Part shown: positions 33,017 to 41,312 of the stretch, piece by piece
How positions within the stretch are numbered: the first letter of the stretch is position 1
Layout: each line of letters starts with the position of its first letter
Assembly (NCBI RefSeq): GCF_900105945.1
Contig: NZ_FNSO01000004.1
Location: 8,064,001 to 8,128,000 of the forward strand
Direction: 5' to 3'
Source of the DNA: Amycolatopsis tolypomycina
GTDB taxonomy: Bacteria > Actinomycetota > Actinomycetes > Mycobacteriales > Pseudonocardiaceae
Length of the DNA: 64,000 nucleotides
Notes under the pieces: model-generated
Seen by the model: only the letters and a program-made list of their open reading frames with translations
The model's database searches: none
Told to the model about the DNA's origin: nothing
Program-made: the position numbers and the translations under genes

Positions 33017-34962
33017 GGCCCGGTCCGCGAAGGGCGGCCGTCTTCCAGGTGACCGGCGAAGCGGCGGCGCCACCCCGGCGTCTCGAACGTGACGTCGTAC
33101 CAGCCGTGGCTCGTCGGCATCGGGAAGTCGTGCGCGCCACCCGGCGGGAGGGTGACGTCGTTCAGCGTGACCGGTGCCGTCCCGCGGTTGGTCACCGTGA
33201 CCCGCAGCGCGGGCGTGCCTTCGAAGGTGACAACCGCGTCGAGGCCCAAGCCACCCGAGGCTTCGACGACGAAGCCGTTCGGACCGTGGATGGCGACGTC
33301 GTACGTGCCGCCGTGCGCGACTTCGCCGGTCAGCTCGCTCTTCGGGCCGACGTCGAAGCGTTGCGACGTCCCGCCCGCGTGGTAGGCGTACGCGGCCAGC
33401 TGCAGCGCCTGCGTCCCGTGGTTGGCCAGGTGCAGCTTCAAGACGCTCGCCTCGGCCGAAACCCAGGCGACCGGCTGGTACGGCAGCGGCCGCGCCTTCG
33501 CCGTGCCCGGGTCCTGCACCAGCGCGCCCGGGCCGAGCCCGGGCTTCGGCAGCCGCCGCTGCGTCCGGTCGGCTTCGGCGCGCAAAGCGTCGGCGTCCGG
33601 CAGCAGCGGGATGGTCGTGTCGGGCGCGCGGAAGTCGAAACAGCTGGTCAGGTCGCCGCAGATGGCCCGGCGCCAGGCCGAGATGTTCGGCTCGCGCACG
33701 CCGGTCCAGGTCTCCAGGAACCGCAGCACTGACGTGTGGTCGAAGACCTGCGAGTTCACCCAGCCGCCGCGGCTCCACGGCGAAACGACGGTCATCGGCA
33801 CGCGCGGACCCAGCCCGATCGGCACCGGCGGCCCGGACGGCTCGCCCTTCTCCGGCCGGTTCCCCGGCAGGTATTCGCCGGGCGTGCCGGGTGGCGGCGT
33901 CGGCGGGAGGACGTGGTCGAAGAAGCCGTCGTTCTCGTCGTAGTTGATGAACACGACGGTCGATTCCCACAGTTCCGGCTTGTCCCACAACGCTTTCAGC
34001 ATGCGGTGGATGTAGGCGGCGCCGTCGACGGGCCGTGCCGCCGGGTGCTCGCAGTAGCCGTACGGGGCGACGACCCAGGAGACCGCGGGCAGCGTCCCGG
34101 CCGCGCAGTCGGCGAGGAAGTCGGCCAGCACGTGGTCGAGGTCCTTCCCCTTGCCGGAGTCGGGCAGGAGCTTCTTGCGCAGGTTGCCGCGCTCGGCCAG
34201 CCGGCGTTCCAGCGGGTCCATCGAGTACAGCGAGTCGTGGAAGTTCTGGAACAGCCAGAGCGGGTTGTCGCCGTAGTCGCCGACGAAGTGCTCGGGGACG
34301 CCGCGTTCTTCGTCGTTCGCGTAGATCCGCCACGAGACGCCCGCGGCCTCGAGCCGTTCCGGGTAGGTCGTCCAGCGGAACGAAGGTTCGTAGTCCGGCG
34401 CGTTGCGGGTCACCGGGCCGCCGGCGAGACCGTCCGGGTCGATCGTGCCGGTCCAGTGGTAGAGCCGGTTCGGGTGGGTGGGGCCCTGCATCGAGCAGAA
34501 GTAGTGGTCGCACAGGGTGAACGCGCTCGCCAGGGCGTGCTGGAACGGGAGGTCGTCGCCCGTGAAGTAGCCCATCGTCATGGGGCTCTTCGCCGCGATC
34601 CAGCGGTCGTACGCGCCGCCGTTCCACGCGCGGTGGGTGCTGTTCCAGTCGTGCGGCAGCTCGCCGAGGTCCTGACCGTCCACAACGGACGTGTCGATCC
34701 GGAACGGCAGCACCGGACCGCCTCGGTCGCCGCGCTGGCGGAAGACGTCGCGCAGCGCCGCGCGGTCACCGAAGCCGCGGACGCCGGCCATGGTGCCGTA
34801 GTAGTGGTCGAACGACCGGTTCTCCTGCATCAGCACGACGACGTGCCGCACGTCTTCGATCGTGCCCTTCCGCGGCGCGGGGGCGCAGGCCACCGGCAGC
34901 GCGCCGGCGACCGTGGCCGCGGCGGCGCCGCCCAGCACCGTGCGACGGCGGATCCGGCCCAT
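33013..34962 (-). CDS. Tat-exported phospholipase C (acid phosphatase superfamily)
   Basis: 649 residues. A twin-arginine signal RRRTVLGGAAAATVAGALPV is followed by a phosphoesterase domain with QENRSFDHYYGT, YFCSMQGPTHPNRLYHWTGT and VVFINYDENDGFFDH. The C-terminal 170 residues hold two Ig-like DUF756 domains, as in bacterial phosphocholine-preferring phospholipase C. It would hydrolyse membrane phospholipids outside the cell and supply phosphate. ATG 34962 has GAGGAGG upstream. The CAACAGTGTTG palindrome upstream may be an operator. Confidence 0.92.
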   Translation of the reverse strand: MGRIRRRTVLGGAAAATVAGALPVACAPAPRKGTIEDVRHVVVLMQENRSFDHYYGTMAGVRGFGDRAALRDVFRQRGDRGGPVLPFRIDTSVVDGQDLGELPHDWNSTHRAWNGGAYDRWIAAKSPMTMGYFTGDDLPFQHALASAFTLCDHYFCSMQGPTHPNRLYHWTGTIDPDGLAGGPVTRNAPDYEPSFRWTTYPERLEAAGVSWRIYANDEERGVPEHFVGDYGDNPLWLFQNFHDSLYSMDPLERRLAERGNLRKKLLPDSGKGKDLDHVLADFLADCAAGTLPAVSWVVAPYGYCEHPAARPVDGAAYIHRMLKALWDKPELWESTVVFINYDENDGFFDHVLPPTPPPGTPGEYLPGNRPEKGEPSGPPVPIGLGPRVPMTVVSPWSRGGWVNSQVFDHTSVLRFLETWTGVREPNISAWRRAICGDLTSCFDFRAPDTTIPLLPDADALRAEADRTQRRLPKPGLGPGALVQDPGTAKARPLPYQPVAWVSAEASVLKLHLANHGTQALQLAAYAYHAGGTSQRFDVGPKSELTGEVAHGGTYDVAIHGPNGFVVEASGGLGLDAVVTFEGTPALRVTVTNRGTAPVTLNDVTLPPGGAHDFPMPTSHGWYDVTFETPGWRRRFAGHLEDGRPSRTGP

Positions 34963-35024
34963 GCCCCACCTCCTCGCCTGTTGTACGGACGCCGAGGCCC
35001 TCCAGTTCACCACTGGCAATTACA

Positions 35025-35035
35025 CAACAGTGTTG
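35025..35035. promoter_or_regulatory. Short palindrome between phospholipase and UPF0303 genes
   Basis: CAACAGTGTTG is a perfect palindrome around a central G in an AT-rich stretch (CAATTACACAACAGTGTTGATTTAAT region) between two divergent genes. It is a candidate operator or promoter element; no regulator gene is adjacent. Confidence 0.35.
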
Positions 35036-35048
35036 ATTTAATGAATCC

Positions 35049-35516
35049 ATGACCGAAGCCGACCGCCTCGCCCAGCTCGCCGAGCAGGAGGAACGCCTCC
35101 AGTTCACGAAGTTCGACAACGAGACCGCCCTCGCCCTCGGCCAGCAGCTGCTGACGGCCGCCCGTGAACGAGGGCTGCCGGTGACGATCTCGGTCCGGCG
35201 CAACGGCCAGCGGCTCTTCCACGCCGCACTGCCCGGAACGTCGGCCGACAACGACGCCTGGATCGACCGCAAGAGCCGGGTCGTCGACCGCTACGGCCAC
35301 AGCTCCTTCCTGATCGGAACGCAGTTCCGCGCAAAGGGCGGCTCGTTCGAGGAGCACTCCCGCCTCGACCTGGACCTGTACGCCGCTCACGGCGGCGTCT
35401 TCCCGGTGCTGGTGCGCGGGGTCGGCCCGGTCGGCACGGTCGGCGTCTCGGGGCTCCCACAGGCCGACGACCACGCGTTCGTCGTCGAGCAGCTGGAGCT
35501 GTTCCTGAACTCCTGA
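35049..35516 (+). CDS. UPF0303 family heme-binding-like protein
   Basis: 155 residues with the family pattern [60 protein letters not shown] and [17 protein letters not shown]0303 (DUF336-related) proteins resemble GlcG and HbpS and may bind heme or degrade it; the function is not settled. No signal peptide. ATG 35049 gives the full family length. Confidence 0.85.
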   Translation: MTEADRLAQLAEQEERLQFTKFDNETALALGQQLLTAARERGLPVTISVRRNGQRLFHAALPGTSADNDAWIDRKSRVVDRYGHSSFLIGTQFRAKGGSFEEHSRLDLDLYAAHGGVFPVLVRGVGPVGTVGVSGLPQADDHAFVVEQLELFLNS

Positions 35517-35522
35517 AAATCC

Positions 35523-35874
35523 CCGGCGGGTTTGTCGAACCGGCACCCGGCGGCTTCGACCTCGGCGGCTGGGTGAAGCCCTTCTACGACGAGGACATGG
35601 CCCGGCTCGTCGCGGAGCGCTTCTCGGCGGCGGACGCGTCCTGCTCCACTGGCCGAAGGTCACCGACCCGGCCGACCCGGTCGCGTCCCGCCTCAACACC
35701 CTGCCGAAGTACGTGGCCTCGTGGACGAGTACCGGCTGCGGCTGTACCCGGTCGTGCTCGGCAAGGGGCCCCGAAACCCGGCAGACGGCGGCAGGCGTGA
35801 CCGTGCTCGTGCTGCGGCCGGCCGGAAAGCCGCGGTTCGACACGTTCCGGCTGCCGGAGGACCTAAAGCAGTAG
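35523..35874 (+). pseudogene. Decayed dihydrofolate-reductase/RibD-C family gene
   Basis: Three reading frames carry consecutive pieces of one protein: [20 protein letters not shown] (frame of 35521), then [20 protein letters not shown] and YVAS, then [16 protein letters not shown], and finally [20 protein letters not shown] ending with TAG 35872. These are landmarks of the RibD C-terminal/DHFR-like family. The start and several internal blocks are lost, so the gene is inactive. It lies between UPF0303 and the synthetase paralogue. Confidence 0.7.
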
Positions 35875-35898
35875 CGGCGGGCTGCTACCGTCGATTTC

Positions 35899-35949
35899 AT
35901 GATGCGCGCTGGAAAGACGACGACGCCGGAGAGTGTCCCGGCGCGCTGA
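35899..35949 (+). CDS. Threonine-codon leader peptide
   Basis: ATG 35899 encodes MMRAGKTTTPESVPAR and TGA lies at 35947-35949. Three consecutive ACG threonine codons occupy 35917-35925. TACCGT at 35886-35891 lies 7 nt before the ATG, so the transcript is probably leaderless. Hairpins follow and the next gene is a threonyl-tRNA-synthetase paralogue. This matches ribosome-mediated attenuation: a lack of charged tRNA-Thr would stall the ribosome on the Thr codons. Confidence 0.6.
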   Translation: MMRAGKTTTPESVPAR

Positions 35950-35984
35950 ACGACGTTTCCAGCCCGGGGCGGGTGCCCCGGGCT
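35924..35984 (+). promoter_or_regulatory. Putative attenuator hairpins before the ThrRS paralogue
   Basis: Hairpin one is CGCCGG (35924-35929) with CCGGCG (35938-35943), overlapping the last Thr codon. Hairpin two is AGCCCGGGGC (35961-35970) with GCCCCGGGCT (35975-35984), very stable but with little T-run after it. A weaker GCTG (35945-35948)/CAGC (35960-35963) pairing could compete with the second. The mechanism is inferred. Confidence 0.5.
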
Positions 35985-36028
35985 GCGTCTTGTGGTCTCC
36001 CGCCTCGCCGTCCACGAGGGAGTCCACG

Positions 36029-37201
36029 ATGCCCGACCACCGCAAGCTCGGCCGCGAGCTCGGCCTGTTCGACACCGACCCGCTGATCGGCGCCGGCCTG
36101 CCCTACTGGCTGCCCGACGGCGCCATCGTCCGCCACTGCCTGGAGGAGTACGTCCGCGACCTCGAGCGGCGCGCCGGGTACCGGCACGTCCATTCGCCGG
36201 TGCTGGCCAAGCGCGAGCTGTACGAGATCTCAGGACACTGGGCGCACTACCGCGACGACATGTACCCACCGATGGACGTCGGCGGCGAGCAGCTCGTGCT
36301 GCGGCCGAGCCTGTGCCCGCACCACGCGCTGATCTACCGGTCGCGCGGCCGCAGCCACCGCGAGCTGCCGCTGCGGATCGCCGAGCTCGGCGGGATGTAC
36401 CGGGCCGAGCTGTCCGGCGTGCTCGGCGGGCTGGGCCGGGTGCGCGCGATCCAGCTCAACGACGCCCACGTCTTCTGCACCCTCGACCAGGTCGAAGCCG
36501 AGGCCGCCGCGGCACTGGCCCTGATCCGCCAGGCCCACGACGCACTCGGGATCAAAGCGGCCCGCTACCGCCTTTCCCTGCCCGGCCCCGGCGGCAAGTA
36601 CGTACCGGGAAACTGGGACGAAGCCGTGGCAATCCTGCGCTCGGCCCTCGACGGCCTGCCGTACGACGAAGTCGAAGGCGAAGCCGCGTTCTACGGACCG
36701 AAGATCGACGTCCAGATAGCCGACAGCGCAGGGAGGGAATCGACCCTGTCCACCATCCAGGTCGACTTCCACCAGCCGCGGCAGTTCGGCCTCGAGTACG
36801 TCGGTGCAGACGGGGCGAAGCACCGCCCGGTCATGGTGCACAGGAGCATCATCGGCAGCATCGAGCGCGCGGTGGCCCAGCTGATCGAGATCCACGGCGG
36901 CGCCTTCCCGGCCTGGCTGGCGCCGGTGCAGCTCCGGCTGCTGCCGGTGTCCGCCGCGGAGATGCCCTACGCGCGGGAGATCCTGGACCGGTGCGGAGCC
37001 GTGCGGGCCGAGATCGCGTCGGAGGGCAGCCTCGGCGCCCGGATCCGGGACGGGCGCCTGGCGCCCTTCCAGGCCGTGCTCGGGCCGCGGGAGGTTGCCG
37101 CCGGGCAGCTTTCCCTGCGCCTGCGCGACGGCCGTCGGCTCGACGCCCAACCGGTGGAGGACGCCTTGGCGTGGATCGCCGCGGAGGCCAGGAGGCCGTA
37201 G
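36029..37201 (+). CDS. Truncated threonyl-tRNA synthetase paralogue
   Basis: 390 residues, the class II catalytic core plus anticodon-binding domain; the TGS and editing domains of normal 640-690 residue ThrRS are missing. The core has LRPSLCPHHALIYR (zinc-site Cys and neighbouring His), HRELPLRIAELGGMYRAEL and VDFHQPRQFGLEYVG. The C-terminal VQLRLLPVSAAEMPYAREIL is the anticodon-binding domain. Such editing-less paralogues act as resistance variants against threonyl-synthetase inhibitors, or charge carriers or analogues. Its Thr-rich leader suggests it responds to low charged tRNA-Thr. Confidence 0.85.
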   Translation: MPDHRKLGRELGLFDTDPLIGAGLPYWLPDGAIVRHCLEEYVRDLERRAGYRHVHSPVLAKRELYEISGHWAHYRDDMYPPMDVGGEQLVLRPSLCPHHALIYRSRGRSHRELPLRIAELGGMYRAELSGVLGGLGRVRAIQLNDAHVFCTLDQVEAEAAAALALIRQAHDALGIKAARYRLSLPGPGGKYVPGNWDEAVAILRSALDGLPYDEVEGEAAFYGPKIDVQIADSAGRESTLSTIQVDFHQPRQFGLEYVGADGAKHRPVMVHRSIIGSIERAVAQLIEIHGGAFPAWLAPVQLRLLPVSAAEMPYAREILDRCGAVRAEIASEGSLGARIRDGRLAPFQAVLGPREVAAGQLSLRLRDGRRLDAQPVEDALAWIAAEARRP

Positions 37202-37455
37202 CCGCGACACCCGGCCCCGGTCGCCGACGCTAGCCCGGTGCTCGCCGTCGGCGGCGGCCAGCCGCCGCGCCGCCGGGCGTCCGCAGCGCCCCTGGGCCGG
37301 ACATCCGTAGCGCCACCGGCCGGACACCCGCATCACCACCAGGCCAGGCACCCCCACAGCACCGCCGGACCAGGCACCCACAGCACCGCCGGGCCGGACG
37401 CCCGCCGCGCCGCCGGGCCGGCACCCGGGGCGCGTCGGGCTTCGCCGGGAAGCTG
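37202..37455. other. Convergent intergenic region with degenerate GC-rich repeats
   Basis: No gene is evident. Around 37365-37430 a degenerate unit related to CAGCACCGCCGGGCCGGACG recurs about every 24 bp, and similar material occupies 37260-37365. It resembles simple low-complexity expansion between two convergent genes and may serve as a transcriptional buffer. No clear terminator hairpin with a T-run is present. Confidence 0.4.
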
Positions 37456-38298
37456 TCAAGCTGCCATGGCCTCGGCCAGCCAGTCGAAGGTGGGAGCCAG
37501 GCTTTCCGGTGCCGCCCAGCCGTTGATCACCCCCAATAGCTCCAGATAGCGCTCGCGGCGCGGATCGTTGACGGCGCGGAGCCATTCCCGGAGCTCTCCG
37601 GGATCACGCCCCAGGCCGTCGACGATCGCCTTCGCCGCCGGCGACTTCGGCACGATCCCGGCCGCGACGGCCGGGGTGACCGCGTCCCGTACCTCGGCCG
37701 TCAGGTCCCGACGCAGACCGGCTTCGAGACCGTCTGCGAGCCGGCGCAGGTTTGCGCGGAACTCCGGGTCCCGCATCAGGGCGGCCAGCTCGATCCACGC
37801 CTCGGCTTGCTCGGGGCTGGGGTCCGCGGGCAGGTCCGGAGTGAGGGTGCGGGCAATCCCGGCCAGCTCGGGACGATCACCCAGGGCATCGGCGAGGAAG
37901 TCGCCGATCAGGCACTGCCGCTCCACCTCGGACAGCAGGGCCCGCTGGTGCGCGAGGCCCGCCTCCTCGGGGCGCGAGCCGCGGTTCGCCACCGCGTTCA
38001 GCACCGCACTTCGGCGCTGCAGGACGCCGATCTGCGCCGCCACCGCAGCACAGTGCTCCGCCGCCACCTCCGCGACCGTGGTCTCGCCGTCGATCACCCG
38101 CCGGATCGTGGCGAGGTCGATGCCGAGGTCGCGGAGGACGCGGATGACGTCGAGCCGGGCGAGCGCAGCGTCGTCGTAACGGCGCTGGCCCGCGGTGTTG
38201 CGCCCGGACGGCGGCACGAGGCCGCGATCCGAGTAGAACCGGACGGCCTTGACCGTCAGCCCGGTCCGGTGGGCGAGTTCGCCGATCGAATACTGCAT
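37456..38298 (-). CDS. MerR-family transcriptional regulator
   Basis: 280 residues. The N-terminal winged helix reads YSIGELAHRTGLTVKAVRFY and RGLVPPSGRNTAGQRRY, followed by the antiparallel dimer helix (LARLDVIRVLRDLGIDLATI). The C-terminal 160 residues are helical and Asp/Arg-rich, without metal-binding cysteines, so it probably senses an organic effector. The start at 38298 begins the domain at once. It lies 113 bp downstream of an ABC transporter operon; an inverted repeat is in that gap. Confidence 0.92.
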   Translation of the reverse strand: MQYSIGELAHRTGLTVKAVRFYSDRGLVPPSGRNTAGQRRYDDAALARLDVIRVLRDLGIDLATIRRVIDGETTVAEVAAEHCAAVAAQIGVLQRRSAVLNAVANRGSRPEEAGLAHQRALLSEVERQCLIGDFLADALGDRPELAGIARTLTPDLPADPSPEQAEAWIELAALMRDPEFRANLRRLADGLEAGLRRDLTAEVRDAVTPAVAAGIVPKSPAAKAIVDGLGRDPGELREWLRAVNDPRRERYLELLGVINGWAAPESLAPTFDWLAEAMAA

Positions 38299-38365
38299 GT
38301 CACAAGCCTGGCAGCTCCCCTCGGGGGAGGCGCAAGACCTGCGAGTTCGCTCGATCGTGTCGATC

Positions 38366-38400
38366 ATGCGTTCGACTTTTCGCGATAGAATCGAACGCAT
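38366..38400. promoter_or_regulatory. Inverted repeat upstream of the MerR gene
   Basis: ATGCGTTCGA (38366-38375) and TCGAACGCAT (38391-38400) are perfect 10-bp inverted arms 15 bp apart. They sit between the ABC operon's end and the MerR start. It may be the MerR operator or a weak terminator; no T-run follows on the minus strand. Confidence 0.45.
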
Positions 38401-38411
38401 GAGCGAACAGG

Positions 38412-39239
38412 TCAGGTCTCTTCCCGGATCCGGGTCACCAGCTGCGTCGGGTTCACGAACCGCAGCGCAACGAGAAGGAGCACGAGCATGGAAGCGGTGT
38501 AGATGGTCGCCATGGCGTCCACCGACTGGTTCGCGCGGATGCCCGCGGCGAACACGGAGTTGTAGAGCGCCACCACGAGGGTCGTCGAGTCCGGGCCGGC
38601 GGTGAGGAACGTCAGCTCGAACATGCCGACCGTGCGCACCAGCACCAGGATCGAGGCGGCCAGGATGCCCGGCAGCAGCAGCGGACCGAGGATGCGGGTG
38701 AACACCGAGACGGTCCGCGCGCCGGACATGCGGGCCGCGGCCTCGATCTTCGGGTCGATCTGCTCGATGAACGGCGTCATCGTAAGCACGACGAACGGCA
38801 CCGAGGGCACGAGGTTGGCCAGGATGACGCCGGTGATCGTGCCGGCCAGGTGGAACTTGTACAGCACGGTGGCCAGCGGGATGCCGTAGGTGATGGGAGG
38901 GATCAGGATCGGCAGCACGAACAGCAGCATCACCAGGCGCTTGCCGGGGAACGAGCGGCGGGCCAGCGCGTAGGCGGCCGGGACGCCGACAGCCACCGAC
39001 ACGGCGATCACCACCAGTGCGACGACCGCCGTCGTGAGGAGGACGTCCGAAAGGCCGAACTCGCGCCAGGCGTCGGCGTACCAGTGGGTGGTGAAGCCGT
39101 CCGGGAGCCAGGTGCCGAACCACTGGGTACCGAACGAGTCGACGACCACCGAGAGCACCACGCCCGCGAGGTTGACGAAGAAGAACACCACGACGGCCCA
39201 GACGACCCAACGTCCGGGACGCGCGACCCAACCGGTCAT
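38412..39239 (-). CDS. ABC transporter permease (second permease)
   Basis: 275 residues, about six helices, with the conserved cytoplasmic loop EAAARMSGARTVSVFTRILG (EAA motif) that contacts the ATPase. Similar to PotC/PhnV-type permeases of the polyamine/iron/aminoethylphosphonate importer family. ATG 39239 overlaps the upstream permease stop by ATGA. It is the last of four genes encoding a binding-protein-dependent importer. Confidence 0.93.
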   Translation of the reverse strand: MTGWVARPGRWVVWAVVVFFFVNLAGVVLSVVVDSFGTQWFGTWLPDGFTTHWYADAWREFGLSDVLLTTAVVALVVIAVSVAVGVPAAYALARRSFPGKRLVMLLFVLPILIPPITYGIPLATVLYKFHLAGTITGVILANLVPSVPFVVLTMTPFIEQIDPKIEAAARMSGARTVSVFTRILGPLLLPGILAASILVLVRTVGMFELTFLTAGPDSTTLVVALYNSVFAAGIRANQSVDAMATIYTASMLVLLLVALRFVNPTQLVTRIREET

Positions 39240-40129
39240 CCCTTGCCTCCGGTCGCTCCGCGGTACAGCGTGCCGCGCCACGCCATGACCAGGCCGATCA
39301 CGATCAGCATGACCACCGCCATGAGCATCGCGACGGCCGAACCCATCGAGTAGTCGTACTCCTCGAACGCGGCGTGGTAGGCGGCGATCGAGATGACGCG
39401 GGTCTCGTTCGCCGGGTCGCCGACGAGTTGCGCGCTCGGGAAGACCGAGAACGCCATCACGAACGAAAGGCAGAAGGTGATCGCCAGGCCGGGTGCCAGC
39501 AGCGGCAGCGTGATGCGGCGGAAGCGCTGGACGCCGTTCGCGCCGAGCGTCGCCGCGGCCTTCTCCAAGGAGGGGTCGATGCCCGAGAGATAGGACAACG
39601 TCAGCAGGAAGGAGAACGGGAAGCCGGTGATCACCAGGGAGAGCAGCACGCCGGTGTAATTGTGGATCAGCGGGAGCGGCTGGTCGGTGATCCCGAGGAC
39701 GGTGAGCACCTTGTTCAGCCAGCCCGCCGGCCCGCCGTACATGATCAGGCCCTGCGCGGTGAGCACCGTGCCGAGCGTGATCGGCACGACGAGGATCGTC
39801 GTCAGGAGGCGCTTGCCACGGACGCGGCCGCGCATGACGTAGGCGATCGGGATGCTGGCGAGCGCGTTGACGAAGGTCGCCGGGAGCGCGATGCCGAGCG
39901 TCGTCCAGATGGTGTTGCGCAGGTAGGGGTCGCCGAAGAACCGCGCGTAGTTCGCGAAGACACCGCCCTTGCGCGGCGCGAACGACAGCTGGAGACCGTA
40001 GAGGAAGGGGTACAGGAACAGGCAGGCAGTGACGAGCAGACCGGGCACCAGGAGCAGCAGGGTGCGGTCGATCCCCCGTTCGGCAAGCCGGTGCCGCAAG
40101 GCAGGGCGAGCGCCGGCCACGGCGGTCAC
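39236..40129 (-). CDS. ABC transporter permease (first permease)
   Basis: 297 residues, about six helices. The loop EKAAATLGANGVQRFRRITL is the EAA motif. The N-terminus (LLLLVPGLLVTACLFLYPFL) is a transmembrane helix after a short basic stretch. GTG 40129 has GGAGG seven bases upstream; the frame stays open upstream without coding character. It pairs with the next permease to form the membrane channel of the importer. Confidence 0.93.
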   Translation of the reverse strand: MTAVAGARPALRHRLAERGIDRTLLLLVPGLLVTACLFLYPFLYGLQLSFAPRKGGVFANYARFFGDPYLRNTIWTTLGIALPATFVNALASIPIAYVMRGRVRGKRLLTTILVVPITLGTVLTAQGLIMYGGPAGWLNKVLTVLGITDQPLPLIHNYTGVLLSLVITGFPFSFLLTLSYLSGIDPSLEKAAATLGANGVQRFRRITLPLLAPGLAITFCLSFVMAFSVFPSAQLVGDPANETRVISIAAYHAAFEEYDYSMGSAVAMLMAVVMLIVIGLVMAWRGTLYRGATGGKG

Positions 40130-40268
40130 GACGCAACCTCCCCACCCCTGGCGGCGGCGATCGTCCCGGCGGCGCCAGCCACCACCCAGCCCCGGACAAC
40201 ACCGGCCCTCGGCACACCCACGGCGCAACCCCCGCGACACCCGGCACCTACCACCGCGACCCCGGCGC

Positions 40269-41312
40269 TCACGGCGCGAACACCAGCACCCGCTCGGCCG
40301 GAACACCGATCTTCGCGGTATCACCTGGCGCAAGGCGTTTGTCCGTGCGGAAGTACACCGGCACCCCGGTCCCCAGCCGGGCCGAGACCGACAGCTCGCG
40401 GCCGTGGTACTCGACGATCTCGACCGTCACGTCGAGGGCGTTCTCCGTGCCGTCGCCGACCACGAAGTCCTCGGGACGAATGGCCACCTTCGCCGGGCCC
40501 TCCGTGAGCGAGCCGCGGCCGGTGAGGCGGACTCCCTCGCCCTCCACCGTGACCGACGAAGCCGTCGTCGAGGTCACCGTCACGTCCAACAGGTTGCGAT
40601 ACCCCATGAAGGAGGCCACATAACTGTTCACCGGGTGGGCGTACACCTCCTCCGGCGTCCCGATCTGCTGGACGGCGCCCTCGCGCAGCACCACCAGGCG
40701 GTCGGCCAGTGACAGTGCCTCCTCCTGGTCGTGCGTGACGTACACCGTGGTCAGGCCGAGCGTCTGATGCAGGCGGCGGATCTCCATCCGCATCTCGAGC
40801 CGCAGCTTGGCGTCCAAATTGGACAGCGGCTCGTCCATCAGCACGACCGGCGGCTCCAGCACCACCGCGCGGGCGATGGCGACGCGCTGCTGCTGCCCGC
40901 CGGACAGCTGCGCGGGGAACTTCGCCGCGTGCTCGGTGAGCTGCACCAGACGGAGCGCTTCGTCGACGCGACGCCGGGCCTCGGCGCGGCCGACCTTGCG
41001 CATCTTGAGGCCGAAGCCGACGTTGGCGCGCACGGACATGTGCGGGAACAGGGCGTAGTTCTGGAAGACCATCCCGAACCCGCGTTGCTCCGGCGGCTGC
41101 CCGTCGATGCGGGCGTCGTCGAGCCAGATGCTGCCCTCGGTCAGGGGCAGCAGGCCGGCCAGGCAGTTCAACGCCGTCGACTTGCCGCAGCCGGACGGGC
41201 CGAGGAGGGCCACGAACTCGCCGCGGGTGATGGCGAGGTCGAGGCCGCGCAGGGCGTTCGCGGTGCCGAAACTCCGGGACACGCCGTCCAGCCGCAGCTG
41301 CCCGAACGTCAC
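40269..41312 (-). CDS. ABC transporter ATP-binding protein
   Basis: 347 residues. Walker A is GPSGCGKST (38-46), the signature LSGGQ is 136-140, Walker B ends with VLMDE (Asp160-Glu161), and TVYVTHDQEEALSLADR follows. The C-terminal 110 residues are the TOBE regulatory domain seen in PotA/FbpC/MalK types. GTG 41312 overlaps the binding-protein stop (GTGA). It drives import by the two permeases; the 139-bp gap to the next gene is the only break in the operon. Confidence 0.94.
   Translation of the reverse strand: MTFGQLRLDGVSRSFGTANALRGLDLAITRGEFVALLGPSGCGKSTALNCLAGLLPLTEGSIWLDDARIDGQPPEQRGFGMVFQNYALFPHMSVRANVGFGLKMRKVGRAEARRRVDEALRLVQLTEHAAKFPAQLSGGQQQRVAIARAVVLEPPVVLMDEPLSNLDAKLRLEMRMEIRRLHQTLGLTTVYVTHDQEEALSLADRLVVLREGAVQQIGTPEEVYAHPVNSYVASFMGYRNLLDVTVTSTTASSVTVEGEGVRLTGRGSLTEGPAKVAIRPEDFVVGDGTENALDVTVEIVEYHGRELSVSARLGTGVPVYFRTDKRLAPGDTAKIGVPAERVLVFAP

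Noticed and set aside
31616..34627. A 1003-codon minus-strand frame
   Set aside because: It runs antisense to the M20 gene and in another frame of the phospholipase gene, with low-complexity Arg-rich translation.
35881..36028. T-box riboswitch before the ThrRS paralogue
   Set aside because: No T-box consensus or specifier loop found; the Thr-codon leader explains the region better.
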